Shown here: piece by piece, positions 9,225-17,522 of the stretch | Numbering within the stretch: position 1 is the first letter of the stretch | Layout of the letters: each line of letters opens with the position of its first letter | NCBI GenBank assembly: GCA_045546275.1 | Contig: JAZQCM010000015.1 | Coordinates: forward strand, 53,105-117,104 | Direction: 5' to 3' | Origin: RGIG1927 sp045546275 | Lineage (GTDB): Bacteria > Bacillota > Clostridia > UMGS1883 | Length of the DNA: 64,000 nt | Position numbers and translations under genes: made by a program | Notes under the pieces: generated by a model | The model's input: only the letters and a program-made list of their open reading frames with translations | What the model was told of the DNA's origin: nothing | The model's database searches: none

Positions 9225-11648
9225 GTGAGCAAAAAATATACCTATGCAATAGTATCTGGTGTGGTTGTGCTTCTGGTTATAGCTGCAATCTTTTCGATTT
9301 CCAACATGAAAACCAAATACAATACAGTTGAAGACATTACTGATGTGAAAATGGAGGCGCAGCGCCTTTATTCCGAAGGAAAAATAGATGAAGCTATATC
9401 AAGACTGGATACGTATTGTTATTATGCTGTAATTGATGTGGATGCAAAAGCTATGCTTGGCGATTGGTATCTGGAAGCAGGTGACGAAGACCGAGCGTAC
9501 GAATGCTACCTTATGGCGGCATCCAACAAGAAAAATGAGGGTGAACTGTTAAGGTCGTTATCCATTAAAAATACCGAAGAGGTGGTGCTGGTTCCTGCAA
9601 ATAGTTATTCCTTCGAAATAACACCCGATGTGAGATTAACAAAGGATATGACCCTTACTGTAACAGGGCAGAATCTTATGCCGAGAAATATTGCACAAGG
9701 AAGGGTCAACAAGAACGACTATCAACTGGCAGATGAAAGCGAGTATGTTACGACCGATTGGTTTGATATTAACCCCGAAGGGTCGTATCTTACGTTAAGC
9801 GGCGGTTTTAACTGTGCAATCTGGCAGTTTGCAAACGATACCGGAGAAATCATTGCCTACGCCGAAAGTCCCAATACCTACAGACGAAACGAGTCAATAG
9901 GCGTTGATATTTATCAGATGGCAAGAGCTATTATTCCCGAAAAGGCGGCAAAATGCCGTGTAACCTACTACAACACACTGCTTGAAGAGGTTACAGCTTC
10001 GCCCGATGAAACTGTTACAATTGTGTACGGCAGATTGCCCGGTGAAAGTAAAGCACCTGAAAGTGTTACCTACAAAATCCCCGACCTTAAAGAAGGGGAA
10101 AAGGTTGTTTATAACAACGGAGTGTGGACTTTGGTTACGAAAATGGGTGAAACTGTTATTGACGGGTGGGTTACCCCCTCTGTTGAACTGGGAAGCCACA
10201 TTTCAATTGGAGGTACAGTGCCCGGAAGAGTAAGCTTTGAAAAATCTCCCTTCATCAGCTATGAAAAAGAAAAAATCTACACAATACAATTCGACCTGAA
10301 CAACCCTTCAAACACAGGAAAGAGATTGGACGATGCAAAAAACATGGCGTTTAACGGTGCTGTAGGTGAAGGCTTTTTATCACAAGGTGAAAACACCTTT
10401 GATAATGCATATCCCTGGAGCGAAATGAAGCTTTGTGCAATCAAAAACGGTACAATTGTATACAAGGGCGAAGAAGGCTTTTCCGACACAGGGGAGGCGG
10501 GCGACGTTTTTGTTGAAATCCCCAAGTTTTATTCAAAGCGTGTGGTTGACGGACAATATGAAACTATTTCAATTTCGGGCTATCCCCATGAGGGCTTTGA
10601 AGTGGACGAAGCATTTTTAACTGAAAACGGTGAAAAAGAAGCAATTTATATAGCAGCATACACTTCCTCGCTTGACGATGATGGCAACATTCAAAGCGTA
10701 AGCCGGACAGCACCGGTGGTATATCTTGCGCCCACAGACATGACTAAAATGATTGAAAGCAAGGGCAAAGGCTACAAAGCAATGGACTATGCGGCTCTTT
10801 CAATGCTGCAAAAGCTGTTTTTGGTTGAAACAGGCGTAAGAAATTCCCAGTGCTTATACATGGGTGTTTGCGGACTTTCAATTGCATCAGCTTCGGGAGC
10901 AGATGGTGGATATTCCGTTGCAAAACGAAGCCGCGAAAAAACAAGCTGCATAGATGTCAGCGACGTGTACAGCTACAACGAAGGCGAAAGCATTGTGCTG
11001 TATAACACTTCCGACTACAGCCAAAGCTATAGCGAGGCTATATTAAACCCCAGACAAATTACTGCAGTTGTAAAAAACGCGGATTCAACAGTTTCTGTTT
11101 TCTTTAGCGGAGAGTCTGTTACTGTTACAGAAAATGACACTGCAATTGCACATATTGCAAAAAATAATGGCACTACCGACAGCATAAGCTATCATACAGG
11201 TTCGGCACAAACCGCACGTGGAACTCTTGCCTTTAAATACCGCCACATTGAAAACATATGGGGTAACACCCATACCTATGTTGATAATGTGAGGGTTAAA
11301 AACGGGCAGGCAACCCTAACCGACCGAAAAGGAAACAACCACACACTTTCATATGCATTGCCAAGCAAAAATTATGAAGCATATATGGATGTTATGATTA
11401 AACAAATGGGCTATGACCCTTCTTATAGCGGTGTAATGCTTCCGATGGTTATTGGCGAGGGGGCAACAAGCTCAACCTATTATGGTGACACATATATGCA
11501 CAATCACAATTCCGAGGAGGAATACACTCTTTATTACGGCGGTGGCTGGAGCTCTGCTGAAAGTGCAGGATTATTCTCCTATGTTGCACTTACAACAAAG
11601 GATGAGGGCAGTATGAACGCCTCCTGCAGAATGATGTATATTGAGTAA
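9225..11648 (+). CDS. Membrane-anchored TPR protein with C-terminal C-type-lectin-like (phage tail/FGE-like) domain
   Basis: 807 residues from a GTG at 9225 (AAAGGGGA 7 bases upstream; an ATG at 9223 runs into TGA). Residues 7-25 are one membrane helix with the bulk outside. Residues 40-105 look like two TPR helix pairs (EAQRLYSEGKIDEAISRL, then LGDWYLEAGDEDRAYECYLMAA). The middle (about 120-510) is beta-rich with no domain I can name. From about 515 the sequence resembles the C-type-lectin/FGE-like fold of phage tail and DGR target proteins: MDYAALSMLQKLFLVETGVRNSQ, KYRHIENIWGNTHTYVDNV and a terminal GGGWSSAESAGLFSYVAL leading to SCRMMYIE. Family assignment is by eye. It follows gpsA by three bases, so it is part of the envelope operon; an extracellular ligand-binding role is inference. 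Confidence 0.7.
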   Translation: MSKKYTYAIVSGVVVLLVIAAIFSISNMKTKYNTVEDITDVKMEAQRLYSEGKIDEAISRLDTYCYYAVIDVDAKAMLGDWYLEAGDEDRAYECYLMAASNKKNEGELLRSLSIKNTEEVVLVPANSYSFEITPDVRLTKDMTLTVTGQNLMPRNIAQGRVNKNDYQLADESEYVTTDWFDINPEGSYLTLSGGFNCAIWQFANDTGEIIAYAESPNTYRRNESIGVDIYQMARAIIPEKAAKCRVTYYNTLLEEVTASPDETVTIVYGRLPGESKAPESVTYKIPDLKEGEKVVYNNGVWTLVTKMGETVIDGWVTPSVELGSHISIGGTVPGRVSFEKSPFISYEKEKIYTIQFDLNNPSNTGKRLDDAKNMAFNGAVGEGFLSQGENTFDNAYPWSEMKLCAIKNGTIVYKGEEGFSDTGEAGDVFVEIPKFYSKRVVDGQYETISISGYPHEGFEVDEAFLTENGEKEAIYIAAYTSSLDDDGNIQSVSRTAPVVYLAPTDMTKMIESKGKGYKAMDYAALSMLQKLFLVETGVRNSQCLYMGVCGLSIASASGADGGYSVAKRSREKTSCIDVSDVYSYNEGESIVLYNTSDYSQSYSEAILNPRQITAVVKNADSTVSVFFSGESVTVTENDTAIAHIAKNNGTTDSISYHTGSAQTARGTLAFKYRHIENIWGNTHTYVDNVRVKNGQATLTDRKGNNHTLSYALPSKNYEAYMDVMIKQMGYDPSYSGVMLPMVIGEGATSSTYYGDTYMHNHNSEEEYTLYYGGGWSSAESAGLFSYVALTTKDEGSMNASCRMMYIE

Positions 11649-11650
11649 AT

Positions 11651-11682
11651 AAAAAAGCAACCTTTTCAAAAGGTTGCTTTTT
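11651..11682. terminator. Convergent terminator between the TPR-lectin gene and proS
   Basis: AAAAGCAACCTTTT and its complement around a two-base loop, with A-run before and T-run after, so it can work on both strands. Confidence 0.85.
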
Positions 11683-11697
11683 GTGTTGAATGTTAAA

Positions 11698-13134
11698 TTA
11701 ATATGCCTTACCCCAGAACACAAGGCTCTTTGCTTTTTTGCCACAGCAAATACATGTGTCGGAAATAGGTTCTGCACCAAAGGGCATACAACGGCTTGTT
11801 ACGCCAACTTCGTCCTTCATCTTCATTTCGCATTCCAATTCACCACACCACATAGCACGCATGAAGCCGGGCTTATTGTCGGCAATTTCCTTTGCTTCTT
11901 CAAGTGTTGTAGCATCGTAAATTCTGGAATACAAGCTTTCCTTTGCTTTGTTGTAAAGGGAAGACTGAATGTCGGATAAAATTTCAGGAATCTTTGTTTC
12001 CAATTCGTCAAGAGAAACAAAGTACTTTTCACGTGTGTCACGACGAACAAGTACGCACTTGTTATTTTCAATATCCTTAGGACCAAGCTCCAAGCGGAGA
12101 GGAATACCCTTCATTTCGCATTCACTAAACTTCCAGCCGGGAGTTTTGTCGGAAATGTCAATCTTTGCACGGCAGAACTTGGAAATGGAAGAAATAACTT
12201 CCTGAGCCTTTTCAATAACGCCTTCCTTGTGCTGCATTACGGGAATAACCATAAGCTGAGTGGGAGCAATCATGGGAGGAAGCACAAGACCATTGTCGTC
12301 GCCGTGTACCATGATTAAACCGCCGATAATACGTGTGGAAATACCCCAAGAAGTTTCATGAGGGTTCTTTAAAGTGTTATCTTTATCGGTAAATTCAACA
12401 CCGAAAGCCTTTGCAAAGCCGTCACCGAAGTAGTGGCTTGTAGCTGACTGCAACGCCTTGCCGTCGTGCATCATAGCTTCCATTGTGTAGGTTGCTTCTG
12501 CACCTGCAAACTTTTCCTTGTCAGTTTTCTTACCCTTTATAACAGGGATTGCAAGAAATTCTTCTGCAAAGGAAGCGTAAATGTTAAGCATCTGCTCAGT
12601 CTCAAAAATAGCTTCTTCAGCTGTTGCGTGCATTGTGTGACCTTCCTGCCACAAAAATTCTGCAGTACGAAGGAAAGGACGGGTAGTCTTTTCCCAACGC
12701 ATAACAGAGCACCACTGGTTGTAGAGCTTAGGCAAATCGCGGTAGGAATGAATAATATCTTTATAATGGTCGCAGAAAACAGTTTCACTTGTGGGACGAA
12801 CGCAAAGACGCTCGCTGAGCTTTTCGCTGCCACCGTGAGTTACCCATGCAACCTCGGGAGCAAAGCCTTCAACATGGTCCTTTTCCTTCTGAAGAAGGCT
12901 TTCGGGAATAAGCATAGGCATGTAAACATTTTCATGACCTGTTTCTTTAAATCTTCTGTCAAGTTCTTTCTGGATGTTTTCCCAGATTGCGTAGCCGTAG
13001 GGACGTACAATCATACAACCACGAACGGAGGAGTAGTCTGCAAGCTCCGCTTTTCTTACAATATCAGTATACCACTGGGCAAAATCAACGTCGCGGGAGG
13101 TAATGTCCTCAACCATTTTTTTATTGTCTGCCAT
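11698..13134 (-). CDS. proS: Prolyl-tRNA synthetase (short, ProRS type 3)
   Basis: Charges tRNA-Pro. The 478-residue form lacks the large editing insertion of long bacterial ProRS and has the archaeal/eukaryotic-like architecture. Class II motifs: motif 1 around VRGCMIVRPYGYAIWE; motif 2 VMRWEKTTRPFLRTAEFLW; motif 3 near the LRLELGPKDI region. The C-terminus has a Cys-rich end (CMPFGAEP, then CICCGKK) like the zinc-binding tail of this type. The start at 13134 (MADNKK) is 14 bases after GAAAGG; an ATG at 13155 is in frame but has no ribosome site. No T-box is visible in the short leader. Confidence 0.95.
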   Translation of the reverse strand: MADNKKMVEDITSRDVDFAQWYTDIVRKAELADYSSVRGCMIVRPYGYAIWENIQKELDRRFKETGHENVYMPMLIPESLLQKEKDHVEGFAPEVAWVTHGGSEKLSERLCVRPTSETVFCDHYKDIIHSYRDLPKLYNQWCSVMRWEKTTRPFLRTAEFLWQEGHTMHATAEEAIFETEQMLNIYASFAEEFLAIPVIKGKKTDKEKFAGAEATYTMEAMMHDGKALQSATSHYFGDGFAKAFGVEFTDKDNTLKNPHETSWGISTRIIGGLIMVHGDDNGLVLPPMIAPTQLMVIPVMQHKEGVIEKAQEVISSISKFCRAKIDISDKTPGWKFSECEMKGIPLRLELGPKDIENNKCVLVRRDTREKYFVSLDELETKIPEILSDIQSSLYNKAKESLYSRIYDATTLEEAKEIADNKPGFMRAMWCGELECEMKMKDEVGVTSRCMPFGAEPISDTCICCGKKAKSLVFWGKAY

Positions 13135-13176
13135 AATAATACCATAGCCTTTCATTAATAATATTACATTATATCT

Positions 13177-13205
13177 ATTGTACAGAAAAACGAAGGATTT
13201 GTCAA
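13177..13205 (-). promoter_or_regulatory. Promoter for proS
   Basis: On the minus strand, consensus TTGACA (13205-13200), 17-bp spacer, TACAAT (13182-13177). The leader is about 35 bases, too short for a T-box. Confidence 0.8.
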
Positions 13206-13251
13206 TATTTATGTGCTTTGTTAAAATGACATAATACGACTAAAAAAACTC

Positions 13252-13279
13252 TTGACAATGCATGTATAAAAAGTATAAA
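13252..13279 (+). promoter_or_regulatory. Promoter for hisS
   Basis: TTGACA (13252-13257), 16-bp spacer, TATAAA (13274-13279), about 38 bases before the hisS ATG; divergent from the proS promoter. Confidence 0.75.
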
Positions 13280-13316
13280 ATAAACAGAAGATTAACTATT
13301 TAAAGGAAGGGTTAAA

Positions 13317-14576
13317 ATGCTGACAAAAGCACCAAGAGGTACAAATGATATTTTACCGCAGGATGCGGCAAAATGGCAATATATAGAGGAAAAAGTAAAA
13401 AGAATTTGCAAAAGCTATGGCTTTGGTGAAATAAGAACACCTGTGTTTGAACACACTGAGCTTTTTGAGCGTGGTGTGGGCGACACCACCGACGTTGTAC
13501 AAAAGGAAATGTATACTTTCCTTGACAAGGGCGAAAGAAGCATTACTCTTCGTCCCGAGGGTACTGCAGGTGCGGCAAGAGCTTTTCTGGAGCACAATCT
13601 CTATGCGGAAGCGCTTCCCAGCAAGCTCTACTACAACATAACCTGCTACCGCTACGAAAAGCCTCAGGCAGGCAGACTTCGTGAGTTCCACCAGTTTGGT
13701 GCGGAATGCTACGGTGCAAAGGGTCCTGCTGTTGATGCTGAAATTATTCTTCTTGCATACACAATGCTCACAGAGTTAGGTATTCCGGGAATTAAGCTTA
13801 ACATTAATTCCATCGGTTGTCCCGAATGCAGAAAGGCTTATAACGAAAAGCTCCGTGAATATTTCAAGGGTCATCTTGACAGCCTTTGCGGAACATGCAA
13901 TTCCCGTTATGAGAAAAACCCTCTTCGTATACTTGACTGTAAGAGCCCTGTTTGTAAGGAAATCGGCGAAAATGCACCCATGCTTTTAGACTATATCTGT
14001 GATGAATGCAGTGAGCATTTTGAAAGCCTTAAAAAATATCTTGAAGCTGCAGGCATCAGCTACAATGTTGATTCCACAATTGTTCGTGGTCTTGACTACT
14101 ACACAAAGACTGTTTTTGAATTTAAAACAGAGCTTGAAGGTACTCAGGGCACAGTTTGTGGCGGTGGACGTTATGACGGCTTGATTGAAGAACTGGGCGG
14201 AGCATCCATTCCCGGCATTGGCTTTGCAATGGGCGTTGAAAGAATTATTCTTGCAATGGAAAAGGCAGGAGTTATGCCCAATCTTGAAACTTCACCCGAC
14301 TTATTTGTTGCCACATTGGGCGAAAAGGCTGATATTTATTCAATGGGTCTTATCCGCAACATGCGAAATGAAGGTGTTGACGTTATCCGTGACTACTTAG
14401 GCAGAAGCCTTAAAGCACAGATGAAGTATGCCGATAAGATGAATGTTAAATACACAGTTGTTTTAGGCGATACTGAAATTGACGAAAATAAGGCAAAGCT
14501 TAAAAACATGGCTACAGGCGAAGCGGTAGAGGTTGAGCTTGATGCTATTGCAAAAATCATTATGCAGAATAAGTAA
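13317..14576 (+). CDS. hisS: Histidyl-tRNA synthetase
   Basis: Charges tRNA-His. 419 residues, the usual bacterial length. It starts LTKAPRGTNDILPQDA, then has class II motif 2 around CYRYEKPQAGRLREFHQFG, the His-binding signature RGLDYYTKTVFEF (about 258-270), motif 3 GIGFAMGVERII, and a C-terminal anticodon-binding domain from about 325. GGAAGG precedes the ATG by 6 bases. It is transcribed from its own promoter and closed by a terminator. Confidence 0.98.
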   Translation: MLTKAPRGTNDILPQDAAKWQYIEEKVKRICKSYGFGEIRTPVFEHTELFERGVGDTTDVVQKEMYTFLDKGERSITLRPEGTAGAARAFLEHNLYAEALPSKLYYNITCYRYEKPQAGRLREFHQFGAECYGAKGPAVDAEIILLAYTMLTELGIPGIKLNINSIGCPECRKAYNEKLREYFKGHLDSLCGTCNSRYEKNPLRILDCKSPVCKEIGENAPMLLDYICDECSEHFESLKKYLEAAGISYNVDSTIVRGLDYYTKTVFEFKTELEGTQGTVCGGGRYDGLIEELGGASIPGIGFAMGVERIILAMEKAGVMPNLETSPDLFVATLGEKADIYSMGLIRNMRNEGVDVIRDYLGRSLKAQMKYADKMNVKYTVVLGDTEIDENKAKLKNMATGEAVEVELDAIAKIIMQNK

Positions 14577-14581
14577 AAATG

Positions 14582-14612
14582 AAAGGGGAAACGATTTGTT
14601 TCCCCTTTGTTT
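14582..14612 (+). terminator. Terminator after hisS
   Basis: AAAGGGGAAAC-gattt-GTTTCCCCTTT stem followed by GTTT, five bases after the stop. Confidence 0.8.
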
Positions 14613-14661
14613 ACAAAAAAGTAATAAAATTATGATTTAATAGAGGATGGGAGGGATTTTT

Positions 14662-15393
14662 GTGATTGAAGTTAAAAATTTATCAAAATCCTACGGCGAT
14701 AAAAAAGCGGTAAATTCAATTTCATTTACAGTTGAAACAGGCACTGTTTTAGGTCTTTTAGGACCTAACGGTGCAGGTAAAACAACTACTATGAATATGA
14801 TAACAGGATATATCTCCATGAGTGGTGGCTCAGTTATGGTTAACGGCGTGGATGTAATGGAAAAGCCTATGGAAGCAAAGAAAATGATTGGCTATCTTCC
14901 CGAGCAGCCGCCCTTGTATCTTGACATGACAGTAATTGAATATCTAAATTTTGTTTACGATTTAAAAAAGGTTAAAATGAACCTTTCAAAAAAGGACCAT
15001 ATTGAAGATGTGATGAAAACTGTTTCTGTAAGTGATGTTAAACACAGAAAAATTAAAAACCTTTCAAAGGGCTACAAGCAAAGAGTGGGTTTTGCGCAGG
15101 CACTTATCGGAAAGCCGGAAGTTCTCATTTTAGACGAGCCTACAGTTGGCCTTGACCCCAATCAGATTATGGAAATACGTGAGGTTATAAATAATCTTAA
15201 AAATGAGCACACAATTATTTTTTCAACACACATCCTTTCCGAGGTTTGTGCTGTGTGCGACAGGGTTATTGTTATAAATGAGGGCACTATTGCCTGTGAA
15301 AAATCAAAGGAAGAAATCAGCGCAGAAGAGCTTGAAAAGGTTTTCTTTAATCTTAGCATAAAGGGAGGAAGCGAAATTGAAAGCAATTTATAA
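14662..15393 (+). CDS. ABC transporter ATP-binding protein (GldA-like)
   Basis: 243 residues. Walker A LGPNGAGKTTTMN, Q-loop YLPEQPPLY, signature LSKGYKQRVGFAQAL, Walker B VLILDEPTVGLDP and the switch His in IFSTHILSE. A GTG at 14662 lies 6 bases after GGAGGG and is preferred to the ATG at 14647, which has no usable ribosome site. Together with the three genes downstream it matches the GldA-GldF-GldG type of ABC-2 exporter named from Flavobacterium gliding; in non-gliding Clostridia the cargo is unknown. Confidence 0.9.
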   Translation: MIEVKNLSKSYGDKKAVNSISFTVETGTVLGLLGPNGAGKTTTMNMITGYISMSGGSVMVNGVDVMEKPMEAKKMIGYLPEQPPLYLDMTVIEYLNFVYDLKKVKMNLSKKDHIEDVMKTVSVSDVKHRKIKNLSKGYKQRVGFAQALIGKPEVLILDEPTVGLDPNQIMEIREVINNLKNEHTIIFSTHILSEVCAVCDRVIVINEGTIACEKSKEEISAEELEKVFFNLSIKGGSEIESNL

Positions 15394-16075
15394 AAGAGAA
15401 ATGCACGCATATTTCACATCTCCCATTGGCTACGTTTTTGTTGGTGTTTTCATGCTTTTGTCGGGGTTTTTCTTTTCGGCTGAGCTTTTTGCAAAGCGTG
15501 TAGGCAGCGTGAACGACGTTCTTCCTGTGTGCATGGTTGTGCTCATGCTGTTGGTGCCGGTTATTACAATGCGCCTTATTGCCGAGGAAAAAGCAAACAA
15601 AACAGACCAGCTTCTTTTAACTGCACCTGTTAAGGTCACGGAAATTGTTTTGGGCAAGTTTTTTGCGGCACTTTCGGTTTTTGCAATTTCTGTTTTATCA
15701 ACTGTTTCTTACATAGTTATTGGTGCAATATACGGCGACATGCTCATTGGTGAAACCTTTTCGGCATATCTGGGCTACTTTCTTTTCGGTGCACTTTTGA
15801 TTGCAATTGGTCTTTTTATTTCCTCTGTTACCGAAAACCAGATTGTGGCAGCGGTTCTTACCTACGGGGTAACTCTTGTTTTGTTCTTTTCGTCAATGAT
15901 AACAACACAAATTCCCTTTATTGACAGCTTTTTGAAATACTTCCAGATTTCAGCCTGGAACGAAAGCTTTTCAAGAGGGGTTGTAACTCTTTCCGGCGTT
16001 TTGTACTATTTGTCCTTTACGGTTTTGTTCCTGATTCTTTCATCAAGACAAATCGAAAGCCGTCGCTGGAGATAG
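15377..16075 (+). CDS. ABC-2 type permease (GldF-like)
   Basis: 232 residues with about six membrane helices; the start reads KAIYKREMHAYFTSPIGYVF, the typical N-terminus of the GldF/ABC-2 permease group, and MRLIAEEKANKTDQLLLTAPV is the cytoplasmic coupling loop. The start is TTG at 15377, 7 bases after GGGAGGA, and the gene overlaps the ATPase gene by 17 bases, showing translational coupling. Confidence 0.88.
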   Translation: MKAIYKREMHAYFTSPIGYVFVGVFMLLSGFFFSAELFAKRVGSVNDVLPVCMVVLMLLVPVITMRLIAEEKANKTDQLLLTAPVKVTEIVLGKFFAALSVFAISVLSTVSYIVIGAIYGDMLIGETFSAYLGYFLFGALLIAIGLFISSVTENQIVAAVLTYGVTLVLFFSSMITTQIPFIDSFLKYFQISAWNESFSRGVVTLSGVLYYLSFTVLFLILSSRQIESRRWR

Positions 16076-16085
16076 GAGGGGCGTA

Positions 16086-17522
16086 ATGCATATTAATTTT
16101 AAAAGATTTAAGTTTAAATTTAATAACGCTGCAGTTATTGCTTTTTCCATTGTTTTTGTAATGCTTTTAAATGTTTTGTGTGTGCTTTTGGAGGATAAGT
16201 TCCCCTTTTTAAAGCTTGACCTTACAGAAAACTCAATAACAAAAATTACAAAGGAAACAAAAAGTGTTCTTGAAAGCCTTGACGAAAGCGATGTTAAGAT
16301 TGATATTGTTTACCTTAAGGGCGAAAATGACGTAACTGAAAAAGTGGCAGACGTTCTCAAACAGTACGATGTTTACAGCGAAAACGTTACATATAAGGTT
16401 GAAAACTTTGTAACAAATCCTCTTGTTCTTTCCGACTACGGCATTGACCCTTCGGTTGATGTGGAAGGCTCGGTAATTGTTGCAACTGAAAATAAGGAAA
16501 AAGTAAGAATAGTTATGCGTGACAACATGGAAATGTCATACAACCAGAACACGGTGTTTCTTCTGGAAAACCTTCTTACAAATGCAATAGGCGTTGTGGC
16601 AAGTGACGACAGGATGAATGTGAGATTTGTAACAGGGCACAACGAAAACCCGTCAGAAATGCTTATAAACCTTTTAAACAGCCAGAACGTAAACACCAAG
16701 GAAATTGATTTGTCCACAGAAAAATTAAATAGCGAAATTGACCTTTTGTTTATTATGGCGCCCGGAAGCGATTACACAATGAGTGAAATCAACGCCATTG
16801 ACGATTACTTGAATAATGGAGGCAACTTGGCGGTGGCGCTTCCCTTTGGGGTGGTGCACGAAAGGCTTGAAAACTACCTTTCCTCATGGGGGGTAAAAGC
16901 AAATAACGACATTATCCTTGAACAGGACAAAGCCTTAAGCTACCAGGAGTCAGGCATGTATTTCTACACTACAGTAACCGATTCCGATGCAGTTAAAGAT
17001 TTGGGTAACAGAATTTTAAATTCATATGCACGAAGCCTTGAATACACAAAAATAGGCGACATTGAAGAGGATTTACTTCTTACCACCTCAAATGATTCCT
17101 ACAGCGTTCCCGTAATGGGCAGTGAGCTTGATCGTGAAAATATGAAACAAGGTCAGTACCAGCTGGCGTATATCCTTGAAAAACCCTTAGGCAGCTTTGA
17201 GAACACAAGCAAGGTAATTGTTACCTCCTCACCGTCAGTCTGGGGTGTTTCGGAAAATATTGTTACCGATTTTGACTATCATGTGTACTATTCGCTCTCC
17301 GAGGAAAGCTTTTCCAATGCAGAATTTGTGATGAATATGCTCTCAACAGTTTACGGTGAGGTTATTCAGAGCATTTATGTGCCCATAAAATCACGTAAGG
17401 TTTCAATACTGAGCATTTCCGAATTTACGGCAAAAGTGCTCCAGAGAGTATTTTGTGTAATAATTCCTCTAATTGTGCTTCTTATGGGAGTTGTGGTATG
17501 GCTTAAGAGGAGAAACAAATAA
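16086..17522 (+). CDS. GldG-like auxiliary ABC transport protein
   Basis: 478 residues. One helix near 18-37, a large extracytoplasmic domain and a second helix near 452-472, followed by a basic KRRNK tail. The inside contains the ABC_transp_aux/GldG pattern: DLTENSITKITKETK, then a DUF4350-like alpha/beta region with LLFIMAPGSDYTMSEINAI and DDYLNNGGNLAVAL. Its partners are the ATPase and permease just upstream; GGAGGGG precedes the ATG. The family's molecular role is not settled. Confidence 0.85.
   Translation: MHINFKRFKFKFNNAAVIAFSIVFVMLLNVLCVLLEDKFPFLKLDLTENSITKITKETKSVLESLDESDVKIDIVYLKGENDVTEKVADVLKQYDVYSENVTYKVENFVTNPLVLSDYGIDPSVDVEGSVIVATENKEKVRIVMRDNMEMSYNQNTVFLLENLLTNAIGVVASDDRMNVRFVTGHNENPSEMLINLLNSQNVNTKEIDLSTEKLNSEIDLLFIMAPGSDYTMSEINAIDDYLNNGGNLAVALPFGVVHERLENYLSSWGVKANNDIILEQDKALSYQESGMYFYTTVTDSDAVKDLGNRILNSYARSLEYTKIGDIEEDLLLTTSNDSYSVPVMGSELDRENMKQGQYQLAYILEKPLGSFENTSKVIVTSSPSVWGVSENIVTDFDYHVYYSLSEESFSNAEFVMNMLSTVYGEVIQSIYVPIKSRKVSILSISEFTAKVLQRVFCVIIPLIVLLMGVVVWLKRRNK

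Noticed and set aside
9225..11648. Diversity-generating retroelement target
   Set aside because: The C-terminal fold fits a DGR target, but there is no reverse transcriptase, template repeat or accessory gene in the window.
12466..13158. A 230-codon plus-strand open frame
   Set aside because: Antisense to proS; no supporting signal.
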